A DNA stretch of 64,000 nt from Paraphysoderma sedebokerense (GCA_025602915.1 JAHLJZ010000015.1:186001-250000); one strand, 5' to 3'. Positions 1 through 11,602 are shown, numbered from the stretch's first letter. Program-made: numbers and translations. The notes: generated from the letters alone by a model not told the origin.

Positions 1-504
1 GATTAAACTGAATGGTAAACCATACCTTAACGGTATCCCTTAAAGTCCCCTTTATCGGCTCACACATTGCTCGATGCCAAATGCATTTTAAACTCTTGAA
101 CCGCTCCTTAAACAACATCTGGCAAATCGGAATTGCATTTTTCTCTTTAGCTGATGTCCATACGAAAACGTCTATATTCGGTATGCTAGTTAAACTGGAG
201 ATAAAGTAATCGGTGTGGGGCCGAATGAAAATCTGTCGTTGGTTTATTGTACAATCGACTTTCGGGCGATTAGGATTTAGATTTGCCATCTTCCTCTCTT
301 GACGAGATAATCGCTCTGCGAATAATTCAAATCAATGGGTTGACTAAAAGGATTGGAGTTTATAACAATAAATGCGGTTGCATACCAATTAAACACCCAT
401 TCAGATCTAGAATGGTAAGGCAATTGATTGAATAAGCATAGCCAAGTTTCCATCGATAGATGTTGTACTATTAACATACCTAATATCACAAGCATCCGCT
501 TCAT
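1..504 (-). CDS. NIF/FCP1-like HAD phosphatase paralog 1 (5' part; runs off left edge)
   Basis: Belongs to the NIF (FCP1/SCP/Tim50-like) branch of HAD phosphatases, which normally dephosphorylate phospho-Ser/Thr. Visible exons are 504-480, 406-386 and 315-26; the next intron opens with GTATGG at 25. Exon 1 codes MKRMLVIL, then a 21-nt exon finishes the codon for Asp and codes LNGCLI, giving the active-site motif D-L-N-G-C where the family has DxDxT/V. Exon 3 (290 nt) codes a block with FIRPHTDYF, VFVWTSA and CIWHRAMCEP. Exon sizes and phases match paralog 2 (6686-7912) exactly. The second catalytic Asp is replaced by Asn, as in many fungal members that read DLNGT, so the activity may be altered. 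The start at 504 was chosen because both paralogs show a K/R-rich Met there and diverge upstream. The last exon lies outside the window. Confidence 0.8.
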
Positions 505-713
505 TTTAGCATTGATCCCTCGGTTCTCACTGAATAGAAAAAGAAAATTCACAAAATAAACGACGGAAGCGGAGGGAACCGACAGAGACTGCGTTGCTTG
601 ATCTAGAACAATAGGCAATCCGAAAAAAAATTCTTTCTTGTCTTAGGCGAAAAATAACGGATATTTTATTATTGCTATTTACATATCCTATAATTACAAA
701 TGTTTGAACTGTA

Positions 714-1881
714 TCAGTTTGTCTTTTGCTTTGATGAACGATGAAATCCTTTAATGATCTTGTGTTCTTTTATGCATCGCTCCTGTGCAAGCGAAATAAA
801 TCATCGAAAATCAGCAACGAGAACGTTTACGTGTTACTGCGCTCTCTCTTCACAGAAATAGTGCCTAGAAATTTAATCAAAACATACCCAGACTATGTTC
901 TTCTCTTTCTGGACGTCCTCTGCAGTAATGGCTGCACATTCCACCATCTTCCTAATTTGCTCTTCCTCGTCGTCATCCCGGATATAATAACTGTCAGGTC
1001 GCCGATTGATCATATCTAATTGGGACTCATATTTTATAGTGGCAGTCTTCACAAATAGTAGACCCGCAGTAGGATTCGCTGAAAAAAGGCGGAAGGGAAG
1101 CTTAAAATGGGTGTCTGATTCTAAAATATTGGCTTCATCTTGAATCGCGCCGGACGGCGGAGAAACATCAGATGCAGTAAATGCGAGTGATCTTTCAATA
1201 CGAGAAGACAAGTTGTTGTAAATTCGTTGCTGGAATTGTTTCAATTCTTCCTCGTCATTTTCATTGTCCGAGTCATCATAATATTCAATAGGCGGGCCGT
1301 AGATTTGTTGACGAATAGAGAGCGGTCGGGAATTATCATTGAGTGCGTTGTCAGCTTTCAAAGCAAGTTGACCGGGAGCGATTGGGCTAGACAGAAATTG
1401 CCTTGATCAGAATCATAATGAAGCAGCCGAGCGAACATGATATCCATGTCACTTCATCCCAATCTCACTTAAAAAGAATAACTGATATCCTTTTCTAAAT
1501 ATTTTTAACTTACATTTCGACTAATCTTTCATTTACAATTTGCCCATCCTCATCATACTTCATATGTACTCCTTTCCTCTGTCGAAACGGTACCTTAACT
1601 CTTTTCGTTTCACGAATATATCGTTTTCTTAACAACTTACGACTGTTGTGCTGCGCGGACAGAAGAGGGTGACTTTCGTACGCCTGTCGATGTAGAATCG
1701 GCAATATATATTTGTCCTGATGGTAATTAGTGTGGCGGTAAGGACTAGAATTGGAAAATCGAGAAGAAGGCGGCCCACGAGAATAGGAATGATTCGACTG
1801 CGAATACGGCCGACGAGAGAAGGAATTGAACGAAGAACGAGAATTGGATTGTCTCCAGTTTCTTTGGATCGGAGATGCCAT
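714..1881 (-). CDS. Unrecognised 311-aa protein, Arg/Ser-rich N-terminus and acidic middle
   Basis: Three exons, 1881-1514, 1386-888 and 782-714, join in frame to 936 nt (311 aa plus TGA). I do not recognise the family. The first ~60 residues are rich in Arg, Ser, Asn and Tyr and resemble a disordered, RNA-binding-like tail. A basic stretch (RKRYIRETKRVKVPFRQRKG) follows. The middle holds the conserved-looking PLSIRQQIYGPP followed by an acidic run (DDSDNENDEEE) and a hydrophobic patch PFRLFSANPTAGLLF. The C-terminus is again basic. The mix of basic and acidic low-complexity segments would fit a small nuclear or nucleolar protein, but that is only inference. Introns have GTAAGT and GTATGT donors. 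The gene starts 168 nt downstream of the stop of the coiled-coil gene on the same strand. Confidence 0.65.
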
Positions 1882-2048
1882 TTTTCAATATATTTAATGT
1901 ACTCGACATTGACACAATACGCGGAATGGAAGTCATACTGCTGTTGATACCTTACACGTGATCGTTACTACCCGGATATTTGTGACCTTTATTCGAAGTC
2001 TTCTCGTTTGAACCAATTCGAATTTTATTAATTCATTTCCTCGCATCT

Positions 2049-5000
2049 TTAGTTCTTACCTGCCCTTACAGATTCTTCATTATTTACAGTTCCTATCTCT
2101 CTATCAGCCTGCTGATCATTATCACTTTCAAAATTGTCGTCGTTAGTACCGTGTCGCGACCGTTCCCAACCGACGACTACACCGTTTACGTCCCTAACGA
2201 ACGATTCTATTGGCTTATTAATACCATCAGTGAGACTGTGGTTTATATTCGGGTCGGCCATAGTCGAGGACTGCGACGGGGAACTGGAGGATGGTGTGGT
2301 GGAAGAACTAAAATGATATGAGACTGCACGCTTCTTTGACTGTGATTTACGTATGGTTGATTTTGGAGATGAATCGATTCCATTCTGACTGTCATTTTCT
2401 CTACTATTGGTGGCGGCCTTCGAGACCGGAGAGGATGGACCCATGGATTTAGAACCCGAATAAGTGAACACTCGTCTAACAGTACTGCTGGGCGCACTTT
2501 TTCGATGCCGCCATGGTGGTTGTTGTCCTGGTTTGCCCGGGCTGTTGCCCAGGAGTATGGTTGAGGCCCAAGATGTGTATGAAGCTATCGAGCTCGATAT
2601 AGATAATCTAGAGTTTTCTTTTATATTCTCCTTGTGGTTTTGGTCTTCTGGTAACTCAGGGGACATCGAACGTGACCGTGATCTTGCAGTTCCAGGCAAG
2701 TGTTGTACAGATGACGAAGAGGAAGTCGATTGATTACTCATTCTTCGTTCATGAATTTGTTGTTCTTGTTGACGTGATTTGTCGTCCATCTTTTGGACGT
2801 AAACGGATGCGTATAAATTTAGTGAAGTTCTAAGAGATGCAATAGAGAGTAAAAGTTCTTGAACTAAAGATGTAAGAGCGTGGATGGATGTGTTGAATTT
2901 CGATTGATATGTCGTTTCAAGTGTCGAAGAAGATGACGGATTAAACGGATTGTCATTATTTTTATCAATGGAACTCGGACTCTGGGTTTCGGAAGTTGGT
3001 TTGCTGCCGGCTCGGTCAGAGTCCAAGTCAGCGATGCCTGCAATGCTGACTCCCACTTTTTCACCTAACCAACCTACATCAATTCTCACATTTTCGATCA
3101 ATTCGTTACTCATCTTCGTTAGATCATCAATATCAAATGCTCGTTTTAATCGTCTATTTAATGTTACGGTGTCTGTGGCTGAAAGCCGTTTTAATAATGA
3201 TAAGGCATGGGTATGCAGATTTGTCAGTATAGTGAGAATAACGTCAAAATTCAATACATCAGTGTGAGGTTTGGAATTGATATCAAACAGTTGTTTTGAC
3301 GGAGACCTGGGATCTGTGTGAGCGATGTCAATTAAGGTTAGAACACAATGGCGGAATATCTTTTAAGAGAGACTGTAAATACCAGCGACAGATTCTTCAT
3401 CAACATTAGAGTATGAATGCATTGACAACTCTTCATTCAATGTTTGCTGATATAAAGAATTTCCAAAGGACGAAGACATAACAGATGATGTGTCCCCCAG
3501 TTCCTTGGTTGGTGATTCTCTGGATCTCGGAGATCTCGGAGAAACATGTCCAGTGTTGTCGACGGCCCGCTAAATAGCATTCCATCTTGTCAGTTATTTC
3601 GTCGCAATAAAGCGCATGAAGGAAACACAACGATTACCGTTGGCGACTGGTCTATTGACGATACCGCATCATGCCGAGCTCCGTCCCAATTCGTTTCTAC
3701 ACCGAAGGCTGCACCGCCATCAACCTTTTTGCCCAATAGGTCGTGAACACTCCTTAAGTCGTCTCTAATCATTAATGTCTCCTTTTCCTCCATTTGAGCC
3801 TGCAAAGATGCTATCTCGTTACGATATTCAGTGAGCAACTCTTCTAATTGTGAATATTCAGATTTTATTTTGAAATTCGAAGATTGCAATTCTTGAATGA
3901 TTGTGACGAGTTGAGTGAGTTCATCAGGTTGCGATGGAGTCGGTGAAGGGAATGATAAATTGGCCTGATGAGTTAACTGAAAAACGCATGTCAAAAGATG
4001 TTCATTTTTTCTTTTTTTACCGAGGCATAGCAAAGTAATTTCTGAATAAAAGCGCATCATAGTTCTTTATTGAAAGTACATACCTTGGCGACTTCATCTC
4101 GCAGTTTTCGGTTGATTTCCTGCACGGATTTGACTTTTTCTTGTAGATCTGTGTCTCGCTGCTGAAATCTGTCTATCCGTGTTTGTAATTTTCCTAAATC
4201 GGATGTTATCAGGATGATTATCACAGCCAGATCTTCTTCCGACGGTACTTCGCTATACGACATACCACATTTTTCTTTCCATTTTTTTAAATCTTTCTTG
4301 CTCTTTGCTTCTTCTTTCATTGCTTTATTAGCCTTTTCTTCTAAATCACTGACGGTGCGAAGAAGTTCCGTCTCTCTATTTTGAGTATCCTGCAAGATAG
4401 CTGTCGCTTGGGTTATCTTTGTTGAAGTAGATTCTCTTATATCAATGAGTGACGATTCTGTTGACGATAAATGAGATCGAACATCGTTCAGTTTCTAATG
4501 ATATAAGTGGATACAACCAAAGTTAGCAATGATTTAAGTCGGTCAAAAAGTGTATAAACGAGAACCGGAGTAACAGTACTTACCTTCAACAAACCAGCCT
4601 TTTCCGCAACTAAGATTTCTTTCTCGTCCACGGTTTCTTTATATTTTAGTTCTAATTCTGTATAATGAGTTGCTAGGGTCTGATAAGCTGTAACGACAGA
4701 CTGAAATTTCCACAATAATTCTTGGCCGATCTCTATGTCAGATATAAGAATCATAAATTTTAATATTCCGAGGGTGCACAAAAGAGAAAACCGTCGCGGA
4801 TAATCAATCAAATGTGTTAAATTGTGATAACTACCAGCTGATAACTTCAACTCATCTTCTTTCGTTGTAATTAATGAACGCAGAGTACTAACTGCTTCGG
4901 CCGTGGGTTCGGAATCATATATTTCCAAAACGGCCGAATCGGATGAAGAGCGATTCAGAGTTTCTTGTTATTTGAAACAAAAAGGGAAATTCATCAATAC

Positions 5001-5219
5001 TGTTGAATAGATATAAGAGAAAAACATATTATCCGTACTAAGCTTCTCAATAGTAGCAGAATTCAATTCAAAGACATCATTATTCACGAATGGCAGAGTT
5101 GGAATTGAAAGAGCAGATAAATTAGGTGGAGGCTGGTTTAACGAACTTCCTCTTCTGCTTCGACCGGGTGGTATCAATTTCCTGGGCCGAGGTGAAGTTG
5201 CATTCGTAGGGGACGACAT
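2049..5219 (-). CDS. Unrecognised 886-aa coiled-coil protein
   Basis: Seven exons (5219-5039, 4963-4835, 4732-4584, 4494-4084, 3976-3638, 3569-3383, 3313-2049) join in frame to 2661 nt, an exact multiple of three. The N-terminal ~60 residues are basic and proline-rich. Residues from about 100 to 400 are heptad-like coiled coil with many Glu, Lys, Leu and Gln (for example TELELKYKETVDEKE and ASLQAQMEEKETLM). A Ser/Pro-rich linker with repeated SPR motifs follows. A helical segment near residue 480 (TILTNLHTHALSLL onward) precedes a Ser-rich disordered tail. No enzyme motif is visible. The architecture suits a cortical, septation or polarity scaffold, but I do not recognise a named family. The final codons (GCA GGT AAG AAC TAA) overlap a perfect GTAAGAAC splice donor, so an additional 3' exon cannot be excluded. 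Confidence 0.65.
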
Positions 5220-5305
5220 CCGATGAAAAATGGTAACCTCTCTGCAGTATCAATGCATTTATACGAATATACGGTCTTAAATGAGTTGGACACGGAAGAC
5301 GAAGT

Positions 5306-6589
5306 TTATTTAAGTGGCCTATCCAGCAACCGTGAATTTTCTCCGATATATGTACAATCATCGTCCGACGAGCTGTCAACATCTATAAATATATTTTTCT
5401 CGCACCTGTTATTTTTATGTTCAACGATTGCATCTGTACCCATCGTACAAAAAGAATACTGGGCATCGGTTGACAACCTCAGTCGATGTGTCGATACCCG
5501 TTTCTCCTGTTCGATGGAATGTGTAATCCAGACACAATTTTTCAGCTTCAATGTATTTTCGACTAGTAAAGTTGTGGCAGGATCTGAAATAGAATGTTGG
5601 TGAGTGAAGGCGATGCTGAATCGCGGACTGTGTTTTGATGTCAGATCAAAGGAGGCATGACCATACCTAATGCACTTGTCGGTTCTATTGGACTAGCAGT
5701 TAGTATATATTTAATATCACATTCTGAGATAATTCAGACAAATTCACAGTACCATCTAGCAGAAGAATGTCTGGTCCCGTTGAGACCGCAATGGCCAACA
5801 TTACTCTTTGGGCCTCACCCCCTGTAACGAACAGTTAAAGCACGCTGGAGACTTCTGCAAACTGCGCCGAATTTGTAAGTAATCCATCCAACATACCCGA
5901 CAACTGTGCGAACTGTTTGGACCACAGATCCTCTGATAGATCCCACCTGAACACACTATTAGTGACTTCAATGCACTCGAGTAATCCGCCGATACACTTA
6001 CTTCAGACCAACTTTCACCTGTAAAGCAAAATTAGACCGAATTTAATGGATAATAACTTAAGAAGAGACCGTTACAGGATCTATTTTTTCATCGCCTTGT
6101 CCAATTTTTTGCGACTTCAATGAAGTCACAGTTCGGTAAAATTCTAATGGCGTGCATGCCAGAACTGCCGGTCGTTGAGGCACATATAAAACTCTTTTCC
6201 TCCACTGATCGACATTGGTTTGATCTGAGTAACTGTTTTCCGTTATCGAACAAGAAGTCAGATTAGAAAGACCATCGAATGAGAAGAATGGATTTGAAAA
6301 TTTACGTCTGGCCCAATTGTATTATTCCGGAATCAAGCTTTTCCAGCTGAGCTATACACTTGAGCAAGGTTGTCTTACTATTCGAAACGGAGAATCCGTC
6401 AATAATTGTTGAATCATATGTGATCAAATGATCACTGAACATGGAAATTGAGACTTACCCAGCGCCAGAGGGTCCGGTGACAGTTAGCACAAAGTTTCGA
6501 TTGACATCGGACACTTGAAATGATATATCCTTAAATATGACCTTGCCATTTGGTAAAGATTTGGTTATATTCTGTACTGAAAAATGCAT
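5306..6589 (-). CDS. Single-domain soluble ABC ATPase (FetA/YbbL/STAR1-like)
   Basis: Eight exons join in frame to 792 nt (263 aa): 6589-6459, 6377-6306, 6232 to about 6076, 6018-6002, a 50-nt exon near 5950, a 69-nt exon near 5800, 5684-5667 and 5583-5306. The product is a bare nucleotide-binding domain with no membrane segments. Motifs in order: Walker A GPSGAGKTT, Q-loop VLYVPQRP, signature LSGGEAQRV, Walker B ILLLDEPTSALD, H-loop WITHS, all intact. Introns interrupt Walker A, the signature and Walker B; an 18-nt exon codes EPTSAL. The WRKRVLYVPQ context resembles the FetA/YbbL/STAR1 group, which pairs with a FetB/ALS3-type membrane partner; none is encoded here. After the H-loop the C-terminus is divergent, about 70 residues and acidic. 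The gene is divergent from NIF paralog 2, with 96 nt between start codons. Confidence 0.85.
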
Positions 6590-6685
6590 GTTGGTGAAAG
6601 ACAGGTTTGAAGGTACGATCTTAACGAACGGAATAAAACTCCGCCAAGTGGAGCCCTTCGTTCCTCAGTTAGCTTAAAGGACATC
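6590..6685. promoter_or_regulatory. Short bidirectional promoter between ABC ATPase and NIF paralog 2
   Basis: The two start codons (minus at 6589, plus at 6686) are separated by only 96 nt, so both genes must be driven from this stretch or from within each other's 5' ends. I see no clear TATA box or named site; the assignment rests only on the divergent geometry. Confidence 0.45.
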
Positions 6686-7912
6686 ATGAGAAGACTACTT
6701 GTGGTATTGGGTAATTTGATTGATGACCTTTCTTTCCATCTACCATAATAATCACTGTGTGAGCTGACATTCTGATATATTTCTTCCGAAGATTTGAACG
6801 GTTGTCTAATTGGTAAAATTTATCTCCTTCCGACGGTCATTTCGAGTTCATCTCAATTTTGTTCTTTTCTAGATCGACTGAACATTCAAGAATTCAAAGT
6901 TGCTAAACTTAATCCACATCTTCCAAAAATTTATCATAATGTCAACAAACGAAAAGTCTTTGTCCGCCCACATTGCGATTACTTTATTTCTGGTTTAATT
7001 TCGGTGCCGAATGTGGATGTCATGGTTTGGACTTCTGCAATGGTTCAAAATGCCCATCCGATATGTGAGTTACTCTTCAAAGGACATATGTCAAGTTTGA
7101 AGGCAGTATGGCATCGAACGATGTGCCAACCAATTCCCGGTACATTGCACGACACAGTCAAAGTATAAAAAGTTTAAAGAGACAAGATGCCCATATTCAT
7201 TGCTAACGTATAACATTAGGATCTGGCCTCTCTTTGGTCGAATCAGGAATTTAAACCACTTTATAATTCATCAAATACTGTTATCATCGATGATTCTATG
7301 ACTAAACTCCATCGCCATCCTGACAATGCAATCATCATACCCTCGTACACTGTCTCCGATCCCAAGGTACAACCATCAAACGATACAGCTCTGCTCTCCC
7401 TTCTTCGATATTTAAGATCCGCCTCTGAGAAAGTGAATTCACAGCCTTCGACTGATATTCGTGAATTTATGCGCTCTAGTCCATTCTCTGTGATTGCTTC
7501 CTCGAGTTTGGAAATGCGCTCAGCAATATCTACTTCTTCAAACGCCGTCCCTGTAGAAAATCGGTCATCCAAAGTTTGCCGCAATTCGCCCTCTAACCAT
7601 GTCGATCCACCCAACCCTATTCAACCAAACTCTACCGTGGATCGCGAGAAATGTGGTTATGGTCGATCCAAAACCACATATGTTGGCTCTAACAACGACA
7701 ACGATATCAGGTACGTTATAGCGAATGGATGGAGGACATTCGATGACCATGATTACGAAAAGTCCTTGGAGTTGTCGACAGGGAGAGTGGAACGGCCAGT
7801 TCATAGGCCGAAGCAGAAACTGCGCACTAAGAAACAACTCGTGGATTCAATAGTAGAGATAACAGAAAAGATAAGCAGTGTGAAAGTGAGCTTGGACGTA
7901 TCAGAAACTTAA
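6686..7912 (+). CDS. NIF/FCP1-like HAD phosphatase paralog 2 (complete, 342 aa)
   Basis: Four exons, 6686-6710, 6792-6812, 6873-7162 and 7220-7912, join in frame to 1029 nt. Exon 2 is a 21-nt microexon that completes the nucleophile Asp codon and codes LNGCLI, so the active site reads LVVLDLNGCLI. Later family motifs are present: VMVWTSA (motif II region), a Lys at the VKDLASLW junction (exon 3/4), and VIIDDSMTKLHRHPDNAI followed by TALLSLLRYL, which match the C-terminal half of SCP/Dullard-type catalytic domains (VDNSP..F..NAI). The ~130-residue tail is divergent and basic but shares a CGYGxSKTTY motif with paralog 3. DLNGC instead of DxDxT means the general-acid Asp is Asn and the Thr is Cys; catalysis could be weak. 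Substrate unknown. Confidence 0.85.
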
Positions 7913-8695
7913 AATTCGACGGTAAAATCAGAACACCCGTCCTAAGAAAGCCAACGATCTTTTCGGATGTTTAAAGTACAGACTACTCTACATTCTATTA
8001 TTACTCTTCAATGAAGAAGTACCGTACACAATGGAAGGCTGGTCCCTTGTAGTAGGTGGAATGAAAAGAAACTATTATTGACAGTTTAATTGACAAAGTG
8101 ATGCAAAGTTGGTAATCCTGTAGGGGCCACTTGTATTGTTTTTATATGTAAATAGAAAGTATTAATATCATTATGTTATTATCCGACAATGCAATCGCAC
8201 AATTGCTTTACAGATTGTAATTGTTCGCAACCTAATTTGTCTCTAAACGTGCGTAAATGGTCGAGGAGCATACCGAAGTTTTATGGATCCCGAATCAGAG
8301 ATCTTGAACTTCAAACTCTTTACTTAAAATTACACCAGACCATTTTTTTCTCGAGATTGATCAGAATCCTTTCATGAACTCTTGTAATGTAAGATTAGGG
8401 ATAGAATTTAAAACCAAAGAGTGATAGATAGAATATAAGCCAAATTGTAAAATGACTACATCTATCAGGAAACATAGAATTCTAATGCGCAAAAGACACA
8501 TATATATTTATCTAATAATTATGTCTCTAAACCGACGCAAACTTAACGAGTGAAGCCACGCATAAATTTAACGCTTCCCCGCTTTCTCTATTTTGGTTCT
8601 CGCTTTCTTAACGGGGACAATTCGCTTCAAAATATATATTAGCTCTCTCATTTCATCCATCCCCGTATTCGTCTGTACACTGCTATTTCATAAAA
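7913..8695. other. Intergenic stretch; promoter of IML2-like gene at its right end
   Basis: No credible coding exon on either strand. It is AT-rich, with a few short open frames that have no domain or paralog support. The last ~120 nt before 8696 are pyrimidine-rich (CTTTCTCTATTTTGG, CATTTCATCCATCCCC), as is common upstream of fungal start codons. Confidence 0.5.
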
Positions 8696-11160
8696 ATGTC
8701 ATCGTCCGACGACTCGCCAACAACCTCATTCCACGACGCAGAAGAGGAAGTCGACTTGGATAACAGGTTTTCAGAAGCTCAGATAAACGAGGCAGAGCAG
8801 GAACAAGACGACGACTCCCCTGTAGGGAAACTCTCAAAGAAAATTGATGAAAGTCTGGTATTGGACATCAGTACTTTTACAATAAAGCAAATTGAAGAGC
8901 ACGATGATATGTGTTTGAAGGGGGTAAGCAACTCTAATTGTATAACGAAAGGTATAACAAAGCAACCATTTAAACTACGTATCGATTATTCGTTAGACCG
9001 ATATGTTCTTTAACAATCGGTTTAAAGAAGCTCAAGAATTATTGAGTAAAACTGCAGAAACAGACTGTGTTGGTAGCATGGGTGTTGGAGTTCTTGGACT
9101 TCTAAAAGGTTGAATATTTTCGTATTATGTCTCTTTCTGTCGGCTCCCTCCACGGACACCTTCATATTGATATGGATTTGTGTAACATAATGAAATAGCT
9201 TTAACGACATTCAACCAAGCCGATATTGAGTACACCGGCGCATACCTATCACAGGCAGAAGCTATTGCCAGTATTCAAAACGACAAAGCAAAACCAAAAT
9301 CTTCTGGAGGCATCGGAAAATGGATTTCTTCATCTGCTAATTTTTTGGGGGAAAAAGTCGGTTTAACATCTTCACCTCCTATGTCGCCGGCCGAATTGCG
9401 ATCTATTGTAGTTAGAGCGGAAGCCAGTTCACTCTACTCTTTGGTTTTGTTATTTCAAGAAAGTATCATTGGTTTCATCAAAGCTGGCTTGGGCTTTCGA
9501 AGAGGTATAGATCTTTCATATATTGTGAATAGTTGCGGGCTGCATCTGACTATTTCTTCCCCCAGCATATACACTCTACGGCAAAGCGTACAACGATATC
9601 AGAAAATTTGAAGAGGATTCACCCGGTCAATTGCACTTAAAAGTTGACAAGCATACATTAGGCGGGGCTCAATTCGGGTACTTTCTTTCCTGGATGTTGG
9701 ACGTTTGGGCTTTCTGTTTTAACCTCCATTTTGATCTATGAACTCAGTATTGGAATCATCAATGTGATTTTATCCATCTTACCTCCCAAAATTTTGCGCG
9801 TCATTTCCGTTCTTGGTTACACTGCAAACAAAGAATTGGGATATGAGTTATTGCGAAAAGCTGCAAAAACTAATGGCTTCCGTGCACCTCTTTCAGAGTT
9901 ATTGTATGTTCAATTTATCAGTGAACTTGGTTTATTACAGCGGGTCATTCAATCAAATTTTTAACCATGTTCCCTTATCAGTATGGGGTCGTATGACACA
10001 ATTATTTCTTCATTCGCACCTACTATCGTTGGACCAGCTCTCGTAGCTTCCGCAATCGAGTCCCTTCAAACTGCACTCAATCGATACCCCAACTCATCAT
10101 TTCATCTTCTTTTAATGGGACGAGTCCTGCGAATTGGCAAACGTCTTGACCTCTCGACTACATATCTTAATCAATCACAAGAAGCCCAGAACGAATGGAA
10201 GGAACTTCATTCTTTAAACGATTATGAAATCGCCTTAAATCACCTGATGAGTCTCAATTGGGAGAAAGCAATCGAACGATTCGAGAAGTTGAAAAAAGGA
10301 ACATACTGGTCGACCTCGTTCTTCACATTCGCCCTGGGAAGCTGTTATGAAATGCTGTCACTGTCACTTTCATCGTCCAATCCAGAGTTATCTAAGCAGC
10401 ATCATGAGAAAGCAACCGAACTATTTAAAGCTGCGCCAGGATATGTGAACCGAAAATTCGGCGGCAGGGTAGTAAGTGTCGAACAATACGTTATACGAAA
10501 AGTTAAATTATTCGAGCAAGACGATTTCAAAAAAACCATGGTTCCAGGTTTAGAATTGGTTTATTTATGGAACGGATACACATCAATGGACACCCCCACT
10601 TTAAGAGCGTCTTTCGACATCGTTGATCCGATGATCAAATTATATGAGACCTTGAACTCAGAAACCACTGATGCTTATTATTATGATCGCCTCGGAATAT
10701 TGAAATTAATAAGAGCAGCGATATACGAAGAGCTTGGTGAATACGAGGTAGCCGAGCGAGATTTACTCTCGGTCTTTGACAATGAAAAAAAGATGAAGGA
10801 AGAAAAATGGGTGATGCCTTTCGGTACTTATCAAATGGGAGTGTTGACAGCTCGAAGAGGTGATCTGGAAGAGGCTAAGAAATGGTTGGCGAAAGCAAGG
10901 GATAAATATAGTGACTATAACCTCGAATTTAGGTTCGTAAAAACTGCTCTCATCTCCCTCTACTTATTCTCAGTTCTTCTTTTGCACGAGATTTTGATCC
11001 CATTATTAATTCAAAATTTGGTATACGTGGCAATTACGACAGGCTCGCATTCCGAATTCACATTGCTTTAACCCAAATCAACGAATGGAGTAAGAACGGA
11101 GTAACTCCAGATTTTACAATGCCATCTCCTGAAAATTTGATCGCAAAGTTCAAGAAATAA
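8696..11160 (+). CDS. IML2/TTC39-family TPR protein (660 aa)
   Basis: Seven exons (8696-8923, 8997-9108, 9199-9504, 9566-9677, 9748-9903, 9982-10932, 11043-11160) join in frame to 1983 nt. The protein matches the IML2/TTC39 family (TPR_39): an acidic N-terminal tail, then an N-terminal helical block with LSKTAETDCVGSMGVGVLGL, the signature region LVLLFQESIIGFIKAGLGFRR, a TLGGAQFGIGIINVILSILP hydrophobic segment, the GYTANKELGYELLRKAA helix pair, and C-terminal TPR-like repeats that end in RLAFRIHIALTQI. Yeast Iml2 is linked to lipid droplets and inclusion-body clearance and is found at the outer mitochondrial membrane; I infer a similar membrane-associated role. The length is close to family norms. 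Start chosen at the first ATG after the pyrimidine-rich leader. The ATG at 9983 is internal. Confidence 0.88.
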
Positions 11161-11602
11161 TAGATCTTGATCAATTGTGCATGCATGGATGGAAATGATG
11201 TTGTATTTAAGCTTTAAATAGTGAGAATTTGTGTGCTGGACATAATTTTAAACGTTGCCCAAAATCCGTAATAAGAAGGAATAATTTAATATTGGCAGTG
11301 CGTATTCTGCAGGATGTTTTTGACAAAATTTCATATAACGACGTAAAAAGCGGTACAACGTTTTTACCGTTGCATCGTTTAGTACCTGTTACGCTGATGT
11401 AGTGGAACTTTGGGTTGTGGTGTAAGACAGGATGTTCATCGTATAGGCACCAAATTGCCACATAAGGTCAGGGATTTGTCATGAGAGAAAATTGTCCAAC
11501 CCGTATCTATTAATCTGATTCTACTCAACTTTTATACTATAATATGTAAATGATTCTGTTTAGTAACACATAAACCGTCTTCTCTCTCTGCCCCGACTAC
11601 TT
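11161..11602. other. Convergent intergenic region
   Basis: Lies between the stop of the IML2-like gene (plus) and the stop of tandem paralog A (minus). I see only AT-rich 3'-flanking sequence and no supported exon or RNA gene. Confidence 0.45.

Noticed and set aside
277-618. A 113-codon minus-strand open frame that looks like a membrane protein
   Set aside because: It is read-through of exon 1, two introns and the 21-nt exon of NIF paralog 1; the splice model recovers conserved motifs that this frame lacks.
5223-5603. A 126-codon plus-strand open frame
   Set aside because: It runs antisense to the last exon of the ABC ATPase, whose frame carries the H-loop; no motif in the plus frame.
9813-10046. 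A 77-codon plus frame overlapping the IML2-like gene
   Set aside because: It reads across an intron in the wrong frame; the spliced frame keeps TPR_39 motifs.
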